A stretch of DNA of 64,000 nt from Algoriphagus oliviformis (GTDB lineage: Bacteria > Bacteroidota > Bacteroidia > Cytophagales > Cyclobacteriaceae): contig NZ_JAFKCT010000006.1 of the NCBI RefSeq assembly GCF_017254915.1, positions 258,173 to 322,172 of the forward strand, in the 5' to 3' direction. Below, piece after piece: positions 26,708 through 33,990 of the stretch. The notes under the pieces are model-generated. The model ran no database searches and was not told the origin of the DNA. It worked only from the letters and a program-made list of their open reading frames with translations. The position numbers and the translations under genes were made by a program. The stretch's first letter is position 1, and each line of letters starts with the position of its first letter.

Positions 26708-27181
26708 ATGCCCTCACACAAGACCACCTTCCAGTTTATCAGCGAGCCCTCCGACGTCAACTTTGGAGGAAAAGTCCACGGCGGCGCTGTGATGAAATGG
26801 ATAGACCAAGCCGCTTACACCTGCGCGCGAACTTGGGCGGAGACTTATTGCGTGACCGTCTATGTCGGTGGGATACGCTTCTACAAGCCCATCTCCATCG
26901 GCGACCTGATCAAGATCGACTGCCAGGTGATCCTCACCGGCAGCTCCAGCATCCACATCATGGTCGAGGTCTATTCTCGGGCTTTTTCGGAGAAAAAATT
27001 CGAGAAGAAGACCCACTGCATCATCATCTTTGTGGCGGTGGACGAAAACGGCGAACCCAAGAAAGTGCGTCCATGGGTACCCAAAACCGATCAGGAAAAG
27101 AAGCTGGAAGAATACGCCGAAAAGCTCAAAAGGCTTCGTGGGGAAATCCACGAGGAAATGCGGCCGTTTTTTAATGAGTAA
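26708..27181 (+). CDS. Hotdog-fold acyl-CoA thioesterase
   Basis: A 157-residue single hotdog-domain protein of the BFIT/YciA type, which hydrolyses acyl-CoA to free acid and CoA. The active-site helix is visible in SDVNFGGKVHGGAVMKWIDQ, and the second family block is VGGIRFYKPISIGDLI. The C-terminal 35 residues are a charged helix. ATG 26708 (MPSHKTTFQF) is chosen because the open frame before it overlaps the previous gene and is rich in Trp and Phe. Specificity cannot be told from the sequence. Two long hairpins follow the gene. Confidence 0.9.
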   Translation: MPSHKTTFQFISEPSDVNFGGKVHGGAVMKWIDQAAYTCARTWAETYCVTVYVGGIRFYKPISIGDLIKIDCQVILTGSSSIHIMVEVYSRAFSEKKFEKKTHCIIIFVAVDENGEPKKVRPWVPKTDQEKKLEEYAEKLKRLRGEIHEEMRPFFNE

Positions 27182-27189
27182 GAATACCG

Positions 27190-27222
27190 AACCCTCCAAG
27201 GGTTTTGAACCCTTGGAGGGTT
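27190..27222. terminator. Perfect 13-bp hairpin (AACCCTCCAAGGG)
   Basis: AACCCTCCAAGGG and CCCTTGGAGGGTT flank a seven-base loop. The hairpin lies between convergent genes and is likely a bidirectional transcription barrier or terminator. There is no strong T-run. Confidence 0.6.
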
Positions 27223-27234
27223 GAGAAAGTAAAA

Positions 27235-27265
27235 GACCTTCCAGGTTTCGAAAACCTGGAAGGTC
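27235..27265. terminator. Perfect 14-bp hairpin (GACCTTCCAGGTTT)
   Basis: GACCTTCCAGGTTT pairs exactly with AAACCTGGAAGGTC across the loop CGA. It ends 13 bp before the stop of the GH20 gene and is flanked by AAAA on the left, which gives a U-tract for minus-strand transcripts. Confidence 0.65.
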
Positions 27266-27278
27266 TTGCTGACAATTC

Positions 27279-29330
27279 CTATTTCTTCAGCTCCTTCTCT
27301 ACTTTATCCAAAAACAGCCCCTCTACATAGAACTGCCAGTCAGAGAACTTCAGCGCCTGATTGGCCAAGTGCACGTGATGGTCCTGGTCGAGGATATAGT
27401 CAGCCGGCTTGTTGAGCTGACGGGTTTTGCCATAGACACTTTCCAGCTGGCTTTGTATCGCCGTCCACTCCTCACGCATTCCGGCAAGTTTGGCTTCGGC
27501 TTGTGCTTTTTTCTCACCACTCGGCTCATCCAGCTCAGCAAGGGTGATCAGCGCCCGGTTGGAAAACTGTGCCGCCTGAGCCACCTGCTCGTAGATCTCC
27601 AGCGCGTAGGTATTCCGTACGGCCAGCTTTTTGGACTCCTGGATCAATTGAAGCACAGAATCGATGGATGCCTGATTGGCTTGGGCGGCGGTGATTTTGT
27701 CCTGGTATTTTTGAGTCCATGCACCCGCAGAATCCGCCTTTGGAAAAGGGATCACAGCCTCTTCCACCGGATTCTCAAGCTTTCGGAGTCTGTTTCGATC
27801 ACGCTTGTTGTCCAAAAGCGCATTTTTCCAAGCGGCCACCGGCTCCTCAAGCCGGTTGATAAACTCCATGTCGGCGTCGGCCAAGGCAGGCCCAAACGCC
27901 CGCTGCCGGTAGGCAGCATGCAGCTCCTCGGTGTTTCGCTTTTCCCCCGCCCAGGTATATTCCGCAAAGATCGCAATGCCTCGTCCATACAACTCAAAGT
28001 GCGGAGAGTCGTCATCCCAGAGGGTCAGCAGCAGGCCGTCGGCCTTGTTGCGGATGGAGATCAGGGCAAAATCCCGGATGTTGGCTGTATTGCTCTGGTC
28101 TTGGGGCAAGAGATTCCAGCGGGTCTGCCCGGCGGTCGCGCCCATCACTTTCAGCCCGTTGTCGGCAAACCACTTCATTGCGCGGATATTGCCGGGAGAC
28201 TCCGGCATATTATAGTTCCAGCGCATGTACACGCAGTTTTTGGGAAACATGCCCACGTATTCGTCCAGCTTGGATTCGTTGGCCGTCCAGATGCTGTCCA
28301 CCTGGGCCTCGGTGAGCTTTCGGTTGTACATCGAGCCATAGACGCCAGCATTTTGCAGGGGCATATCGTCCCAAAAAATGGGCGTCAGTCCTTTTTGCGC
28401 AGCAAAGTCACTGACCCGATTGAGCCAAGTCAGCTGGAGCTCCAGCGCAGACTTGCCACTTCCCCTTCCCGTGGTATGCACCTCATCCCCGCCTACATGC
28501 AGGTAGTTGGCGTAGGGAAAAGCCTTCAATGCATCGGCATAGAGGTCAAACTGCACCTTGTAGGTGTTTTCATCCAAGGGATTGAAAGCCCAGTCGCTCT
28601 CGGGATCGTCGCGAAGCGGCTTGTATTCGGCATGCTTGAGGATAAAAGAGGCATGGCCCAAGCCCTGCACCAGCGGGCTGATGCGGATATTGCGAGCCAT
28701 GGCGTAGTCGCTGAGCGCTTTCCACTCGGCGATGGAAAAAGCGTCGGAAGAGGCGACTTTGGGCTGCAGCTCATAGCCCAGCTTGTCCTCCACCTCCACG
28801 ATCACCGCGTTGATTTTTTGCGCAGCAAAGCGGTCCATGAGCTCATAGTAGTACTCCTTGGTCTCCAAGTGGTGCTTCACGTCCAAGTGCACGGCACGAT
28901 AGGCCAAGGCCGGGGCGTCGGCAATCTTACAAACCGGCAGCGGCGCATCCTGGTCTTTGGCATCCTCCAAGAGCTGCGAAAGCGTCATCAGCCCGTACCA
29001 AAGACCCGCTTTTTCGCTGGCCTTGATCTGGATCTGATCGGATGCAATCGCCAATTCGTAGCCCTCGGCGGCAATCCCCGAATCGGGATCGAGCTCAAAA
29101 ACAAGCTCCTCGCTGTCCAAAGCCAGCAAATCTCCACCGCCTACATACGTGTCTTTGGCTTTTTGAAAAGACTGCTCGACCTCGGCGACGTCCAGCTTCG
29201 AATCGCCGGTGACAGCAAATGAGGTGGGGCTGGGCAAGACCACAAAGCGGGCCTCAGACTTGGGCTGTGGTGAGCAGGAATACAGGGAAGGAAAAAGTGC
29301 CAGGACGGCGGCAAGTGGAAAGAAACGCAT
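27279..29330 (-). CDS. Glycoside hydrolase family 20 lipoprotein (beta-N-acetylhexosaminidase-like)
   Basis: Starts with ATG 29330 and a signal peptide ending LYSC, so Cys19 is the predicted lipid anchor. An N-terminal GH20b-like domain (about 25-140) precedes the TIM barrel, which opens with YRAVHLDVKHHLETKEYYYE. The substrate-assisted catalytic pair is Asp282-Glu283 in HVGGDEVH. GH20 enzymes remove terminal GlcNAc or GalNAc from glycans or chitin fragments. The C-terminal 200 residues are helical with a coiled-coil look and are probably accessory. Anchoring to the outer membrane or periplasm fits glycan scavenging. It is divergent from the GntP permease gene. Confidence 0.92.
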   Translation of the reverse strand: MRFFPLAAVLALFPSLYSCSPQPKSEARFVVLPSPTSFAVTGDSKLDVAEVEQSFQKAKDTYVGGGDLLALDSEELVFELDPDSGIAAEGYELAIASDQIQIKASEKAGLWYGLMTLSQLLEDAKDQDAPLPVCKIADAPALAYRAVHLDVKHHLETKEYYYELMDRFAAQKINAVIVEVEDKLGYELQPKVASSDAFSIAEWKALSDYAMARNIRISPLVQGLGHASFILKHAEYKPLRDDPESDWAFNPLDENTYKVQFDLYADALKAFPYANYLHVGGDEVHTTGRGSGKSALELQLTWLNRVSDFAAQKGLTPIFWDDMPLQNAGVYGSMYNRKLTEAQVDSIWTANESKLDEYVGMFPKNCVYMRWNYNMPESPGNIRAMKWFADNGLKVMGATAGQTRWNLLPQDQSNTANIRDFALISIRNKADGLLLTLWDDDSPHFELYGRGIAIFAEYTWAGEKRNTEELHAAYRQRAFGPALADADMEFINRLEEPVAAWKNALLDNKRDRNRLRKLENPVEEAVIPFPKADSAGAWTQKYQDKITAAQANQASIDSVLQLIQESKKLAVRNTYALEIYEQVAQAAQFSNRALITLAELDEPSGEKKAQAEAKLAGMREEWTAIQSQLESVYGKTRQLNKPADYILDQDHHVHLANQALKFSDWQFYVEGLFLDKVEKELKK

Positions 29331-29501
29331 GGGTTATGTTGGTTTTGGCCGAAAATAGGGAAAATGCCCGAATCCCCGCCCCAAAATTTGGCAGGATGCC
29401 CCAATTCCACGACAGGCCTTTGATATTCCCCATTTTTGCCTAATTTTTAGCATCCATGCGGAAAATTGCCGGGTGGAAACCATAACCACAACAAACCCAA
29501 A

Positions 29502-30833
29502 ATGCTGACACTTTTGATTATCCTGGTCGCTCTGGCCATGATCCTGATTGCCATTGTCAAGTTTGATATCCACCCTTTTTTGGCACTTTTTGCAGGAGCG
29601 ATCCTCTATGGACTGATGATGCGCATGCCCACCGAGCTGATCATCAAATCCATCTCGGACGGATTTGGCGGGGTAATCGGCAGCGTGGGGATGCTCATTT
29701 TGCTGGGGGTGATCATGGGGACTTTCCTGGAAAAAACCGGCGGAGCCATCGTCATCGCCGACCGCATCCTCAAGTGGATAGGCGAAAAGTCCGTCAACCT
29801 CTCCATGATGATCAGCGGTTGGGTGCTGTCCATCCCGGTATTTGGGGACAGCACCATCATCATGATGAACCCCATCGCCAAGTCCCTCTCGGTCAAAAGC
29901 AAGATCTCCTACGCCGCCACCATCGTCGCCCTTTCGCTCGGAGCCATGGCCAGTCACGCCCTGGTGCCACCGACCCCGGGCCCCATCGCCACGGCGGGGA
30001 TACTCGGGGCGGATCTCGGGCAGGTGATCCTTTGGGGGGTGATTGTCTCGCTCATTGCGCTGGTCCCGCTTTACATCTTTGTCTCTCGCTTCGTGGTCAA
30101 AATCCCGCTGGAAGCAAAAATGGGAATAGACGAAAACAAGCTCGAAAGGAAACACCTCCCCCCATTTTTTGCGGCACTTACGCCGGTGTTGGTTCCTTTG
30201 GTGTTGATTATTCTTGCCTCGATCGCCAACTATCCAACGCACCCTTTTGGCGAGGGACAGTTTTTCACCGTCATCCAGTTCATCGGTACGCCCGTCATTG
30301 CGCTACTCTTGGGAGCGATTCTCTCCTTCACCTTGCCCAAAAAATTTGAAATGAGACTGCTCTCCTCCTCGGGCTGGATTGGGGAATCCATCCTGCTCGC
30401 TGCGCCGGTGATCTTCATCACGGGAGCGGGGGCTGTTTTTGGAAAAATGCTTCAAAACTCCGGCGTCGGAGACCTAGTCACCTCCAGCATGAGCGATGCC
30501 AATTGGGGGATATTTTTGCCGTTCCTGATTGCTTTTGCCCTCAAGACCGCCCAAGGATCTACCACCGTCGCCATGATCACGACTGCATCCATCATCGCCC
30601 CCATTCTCGGACCGCTTGGGCTGGACTCAGAGACCATGAAGGTATTCTCCTGCCTGGCCATCGGAGCGGGCTCATTGGCCGTGTCCCACGCCAACGACAG
30701 CGGCTTTTGGGTGGTCACCCAGCTCTCCGGCATGTCCATCAAGCAGGGTAACATGTCGCACAGTCTGGGCACGGTCATCGCCAGCGTGACGGCCATTGTG
30801 TCGATTTATGTTTTGACTTTGGTGCTGGGATAA
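29502..30833 (+). CDS. Gluconate:H+ symporter family permease (GntP-like)
   Basis: A 443-residue membrane protein with about twelve hydrophobic helices and characteristic GntP blocks: HPFLALFAGAILYGL, FGGVIGSVGMLILLG, SIPVFGDSTIIMMNPIAKSL, GAMASHALVPPTPGPIATAG and AIGAGSLAVSHANDSGFWVV. The family imports gluconate or related sugar acids with protons. The start at ATG 29502 (MLTLLIILVALAMI) places the first helix at the N-terminus; an upstream TTG would add a polar leader. The Gno-like SDR gene lies convergently 353 bp downstream, consistent with sugar-acid use, though the two are on opposite strands. Confidence 0.92.
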   Translation: MLTLLIILVALAMILIAIVKFDIHPFLALFAGAILYGLMMRMPTELIIKSISDGFGGVIGSVGMLILLGVIMGTFLEKTGGAIVIADRILKWIGEKSVNLSMMISGWVLSIPVFGDSTIIMMNPIAKSLSVKSKISYAATIVALSLGAMASHALVPPTPGPIATAGILGADLGQVILWGVIVSLIALVPLYIFVSRFVVKIPLEAKMGIDENKLERKHLPPFFAALTPVLVPLVLIILASIANYPTHPFGEGQFFTVIQFIGTPVIALLLGAILSFTLPKKFEMRLLSSSGWIGESILLAAPVIFITGAGAVFGKMLQNSGVGDLVTSSMSDANWGIFLPFLIAFALKTAQGSTTVAMITTASIIAPILGPLGLDSETMKVFSCLAIGAGSLAVSHANDSGFWVVTQLSGMSIKQGNMSHSLGTVIASVTAIVSIYVLTLVLG

Positions 30834-30844
30834 GTTCAAAGTTT

Positions 30845-30872
30845 GAGATTTGAGATTCGGGATTCGAGATTC
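30845..30872. repeat. Four tandem 7-bp units GRGATTY
   Basis: Units GAGATTT, GAGATTC, GGGATTC and GAGATTC lie directly after the gntP stop. A related array, GGATTTG, is at 37972-38006. No function known. Confidence 0.6.
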
Positions 30873-31053
30873 GGTATTGAAAAATTGCAAAATTTGAAAA
30901 TTGCAAAATTGGGCGTCTCTGTTGGTACGCTAGCGGGCTCGAAAAGAAAAAATTGACTATTCGCCTTTATGCCAGTAGGCAGCCGTAACAATCCGAAAAA
31001 ACGCTTAAACAGGGGCTTTGCCCTACTTCGGTCTTCGGTCATCGGTCTTCCAG

Positions 31054-31071
31054 CCTGCCTAAGCAGACAGG
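31054..31071. repeat. CCTGCCTAAGCAGACAGG palindromic repeat
   Basis: Variant of the element at 19796-19815, with one mismatch in the stem CCTGCCT/AGACAGG and the loop AAGC. Confidence 0.5.
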
Positions 31072-31186
31072 TCCGATTGAAGAAGCAAATTCGCTTACTG
31101 GAAAGATTGCGGATAATCATGAAGAAAAAGGGCACCTGCTATGGCTCAGACACCGTACTTCGCAAATCAAAAATCGCACTTAGCTT

Positions 31187-31981
31187 TCATCTCGCTGTCC
31201 AGCCTCCGTCCACGGTAAGCATGGAGCCGACCAAATACGTACCGGCCGCCGAGGCCAGAAAAATAGCTGCCCCCTGGATTTCCTTAAGCTCGCCCCAGCG
31301 ACCCAAGGCCGTGGCACCGACAACAAACTTTTTGCCCTCCTCGGTATCCGCTATCGGTAGATTCATCTCCGTCAGAAACGGCCCCGGACAGATCGCATTT
31401 ACGGTGATATTCCATGGGGCAAGTTCCAACGCAAGGGCTCGGGTCATCTGGACCACCGCTCCCTTGCTGGACGCGTAGGGGGTGCGGTTGGAGAGCCCCA
31501 CCAAGCCCAAGGTGCTGGCAAGATTGATGATCGCGCCGCCTTTTTGCTCTTTCATAAAGGGGGTCACGGCGCGGCTGGCCAGCCAGGTGCCGGTCACGTT
31601 CACCTCCATGACCTTGGCAAAATCGCCCGGACTCAGTTCGTCGATGGCGCCGCGGATGTTGATCCCGGCGGAATTGATCAGAATGTCGATCCTGCCAAAG
31701 GCTTCCAGCGCAAACTCCGCCATCGCTTCCATACCGGCTTTGTCCACCACATCGGCTGCGAAAGTCAGGGCTTTCACCCCATACTGCGCGGCGATCTCAG
31801 CAGCAGCGGCATCTCCGTCGGCGGCGTTTCTACTGACCAACAGGACGTTGGCTCCAGCCGAAGCGAGACCGGCAGCCATTGCCAAACCAAGGCCCTTGGT
31901 ACCGCCGGTGATGATGGCTGACTTGCCTTGGAGTGAAAAAAGGGAAATTCCGGGAAGTTGGGAGAAGTCGAGGGTGGGCAT
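31187..31981 (-). CDS. SDR family oxidoreductase (gluconate 5-dehydrogenase-like)
   Basis: A 264-residue classical short-chain dehydrogenase. It shows the cofactor motif TGGTKGLG (25-32), NSAG (103-106), catalytic Ser156, Tyr169 and Lys173 (PYASSK), and PGPFLTEMN after the active site. The N-terminal FSLQGKSAIITGGTKGLGLA resembles Gno-type gluconate 5-dehydrogenases and 3-ketoacyl reductase relatives. Together with the gntP-like permease gene nearby this suggests sugar-acid oxidation or reduction. SDR specificity cannot be fixed from sequence. Starts with ATG 31981. Confidence 0.9.
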   Translation of the reverse strand: MPTLDFSQLPGISLFSLQGKSAIITGGTKGLGLAMAAGLASAGANVLLVSRNAADGDAAAAEIAAQYGVKALTFAADVVDKAGMEAMAEFALEAFGRIDILINSAGINIRGAIDELSPGDFAKVMEVNVTGTWLASRAVTPFMKEQKGGAIINLASTLGLVGLSNRTPYASSKGAVVQMTRALALELAPWNITVNAICPGPFLTEMNLPIADTEEGKKFVVGATALGRWGELKEIQGAAIFLASAAGTYLVGSMLTVDGGWTAR

Positions 31982-32065
31982 GATGGGTCGTTTTAGGTTT
32001 CAATTTTTTGTCAACGGTCGACTGAAGACAGTCAACGGCTTGCGGGAATCAGGTCTAGCCGACGT

Positions 32066-32773
32066 TTACTTATCGGCCTCGCTTTTCCATTCGTGTTCAA
32101 TGTTTGTCATTAATAGCGCATTGTCAAATTTTACCGAACCTTGTGGGAAAACCTCCTCGTTTTCGAAAAAGCTGGATTTCACTTTCAAGACCTCAAGCGG
32201 CCTCACTTCCCACCTGTAAGCTTTCAGTCTCAATCCATCAAATTTGTCTTTGTTTGGCGAATAACCAAGATCTCCTTTTTCAAAAAAGCCTGAGGCATTG
32301 TCCAGCGTTTCAAAAATTGAGTCGCTGTTAAAAAGGTGCGTTTCGTTAGCTTCGATCATTATCCTAGTTTCATCAGAACTCCTAATATCCATGCTATATT
32401 TTCCATTTTGTTCGTTTACCGCAAAATCTGCCTGATGGTGCTTCCCCGGAAATAGGCGGCCTCCGACAAGGGAATTTAATTTTAAAGAAGTGTCCCTGCG
32501 CGGGATATATACACCTGATTTCGTCTCACCGTTTTCATCCCATTCGACGGCAATTCTATGAGCACCATTTTCCGAATTTACCCCAACGAAATCTGGAAGT
32601 CCTTTCGGTTTTATGCCTTTAAGCCGAATTAGGCAAATGCCAACAATCGCCTTGCCTTTATAGATCTTTGGACGAAAAACCGACGGAATAATCTTCTCAA
32701 CTGCACTTGGATCCGCGGTGAAGTTGATCAATATTCTTCGGTCGATATATCCGTGGATTGTCGGAACCATCAT
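32066..32773 (-). CDS. DUF2071-like (acetoacetate-decarboxylase-fold) protein
   Basis: A 235-residue protein starting at ATG 32773 (MMVPTIHGYIDRRILINF); the open frame upstream is Arg/Ser/Lys-rich and unlikely coding. The opening HGYIDRRILINFTADPSAVE, then PSVFRPKIYKGKAIVGICLI and later VYIPRRDT, fit DUF2071/YqjF proteins of the acetoacetate decarboxylase fold; function unknown. Its base composition is clearly more AT-rich than the neighbouring genes, and its codons use more A and T at third positions, which suggests more recent acquisition. No operon partner is visible. Confidence 0.7.
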   Translation of the reverse strand: MMVPTIHGYIDRRILINFTADPSAVEKIIPSVFRPKIYKGKAIVGICLIRLKGIKPKGLPDFVGVNSENGAHRIAVEWDENGETKSGVYIPRRDTSLKLNSLVGGRLFPGKHHQADFAVNEQNGKYSMDIRSSDETRIMIEANETHLFNSDSIFETLDNASGFFEKGDLGYSPNKDKFDGLRLKAYRWEVRPLEVLKVKSSFFENEEVFPQGSVKFDNALLMTNIEHEWKSEADK

Positions 32774-32892
32774 TGAAACTTGTTTTTTTTTATTCTCTTT
32801 TATTGAAAACCACCGACTTCGACTCCGCTCAGTCTGACAATCAGCCAAGTATTCTTGATACTGAAGTCTTGCTACTTGATACTTTTTTCAAT

Positions 32893-33972
32893 TTAGCCCA
32901 ACAATTCCTTTTTAGAATAGCCTAGGCACTTCAATACATTTTCTTCTTCGTAAGCGAGCCGTTGCTCCGGGCTCAGATTCTTTACCTCGGGAAGGCGGCT
33001 GGAATAGGAATGATCCCTAACGAGCCTCAGCGTTTTTGCCAGTTCCAGTGCAGAAGGATCGGGAAAAGTCACCCAATAGCTTTCTTCCAAACAGGGAATC
33101 CGCAGGGGATCCCGCGTGATCATCTCCAGACTGAACGTGACCGCGGGATTATGCCTTTGGCAGAGCGACACGGCTTCCTTCAGATCCACAATGCCGGTGC
33201 CGAGGGGGACTTCCGAGAGGAGAAAGCCCTGCTCGTAGCTCTTCACCCCCATGTCCTTCACATGCGTGGAAAATGCCAGCGGAGCCAAGGTTCGGATCAC
33301 TTCCGTCGGATCTTCCAGCAGGGAGACGTTGTTGCCAAAATCCAGCGTCACCCCTACCCACTCGCTGTCCAGGTTTTGGATGATCTCCCTGAGCTCGGCG
33401 GCCTTCCAGTCCTTGTGGTTTTCCACGGCCAATTTCATTTTGTGCTTGGCCATGACCGGCTCAGCCAATTGAATCGATTTGATAGAATTCGACTTGAAGG
33501 TACTCCAATCGGCCTCCGTCTTAAATGTCTCATAGCGACGGCCACTGAGACAGGCCGTTCGCAGCACCGTCGCACCGGCCTCCTTTGCCGCCAAAAGCTC
33601 GGTTTCAAATCGGCCAAGGTCTTCGGCATCTTTGGGCAGCCCTATGCTTCCCTCCAAGTACATCCCGAGCTTTTCCCGCTCGTCCCTTACCTTTTTCCCA
33701 AAATCCCCCGCCCAACCGCCGACGGTAGTCTGGATGCCCCCAGCGCCGATGGAATGGCAATGCCGCATCAAGTCCAGCGCATCCTTAAAACCCGGATAGT
33801 TTTGGCTCTCGACCTTGGAGCCGTATCGGCTGTAGGAGTGCACCACTACGCCCATGGACACGTTCTTCAGGCTTTCCGGAAGCGTGGAAAAAGGAAAAGC
33901 CATCGCTGCGGCGGCAAGGCCGGATGTCTTGAGAAACTGTCTTCTGGATAGGTCGTCGGGGTGTTTTTCCAT
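32893..33972 (-). CDS. Tat-exported sugar phosphate isomerase/epimerase-like protein
   Basis: A 359-residue xylose-isomerase-like TIM barrel preceded by a textbook twin-arginine signal (SRRQFLKTSGLAAAAMAF, Arg10-Arg11). Metal-site residues are likely in AVENHKDW (Glu and His), TLDFGNN (Asp) and STHVKDMG (His). The family isomerises or epimerises sugars. Tat-exported members often occur with oxidoreductases or membrane cytochromes that process keto-sugars in the periplasm. The next gene downstream, 18 bp inside the same strand order, is a membrane c-type cytochrome. Starts with ATG 33972. Confidence 0.9.
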   Translation of the reverse strand: MEKHPDDLSRRQFLKTSGLAAAAMAFPFSTLPESLKNVSMGVVVHSYSRYGSKVESQNYPGFKDALDLMRHCHSIGAGGIQTTVGGWAGDFGKKVRDEREKLGMYLEGSIGLPKDAEDLGRFETELLAAKEAGATVLRTACLSGRRYETFKTEADWSTFKSNSIKSIQLAEPVMAKHKMKLAVENHKDWKAAELREIIQNLDSEWVGVTLDFGNNVSLLEDPTEVIRTLAPLAFSTHVKDMGVKSYEQGFLLSEVPLGTGIVDLKEAVSLCQRHNPAVTFSLEMITRDPLRIPCLEESYWVTFPDPSALELAKTLRLVRDHSYSSRLPEVKNLSPEQRLAYEEENVLKCLGYSKKELLG

Positions 33973-33990
33973 GGCTTGTGGGTCTTGGAG

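Larger units (their letters stand above)
30834..31186. other. Intergenic region with tandem and dispersed repeats
   Basis: 353 bp between convergent genes. It holds a 7-bp tandem array (30845-30872), a 14-base direct repeat (30881-30894 and 30897-30910) and a copy of the CCTGCCT palindrome (31054-31071). I see no gene and no classical terminator. Confidence 0.55.
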
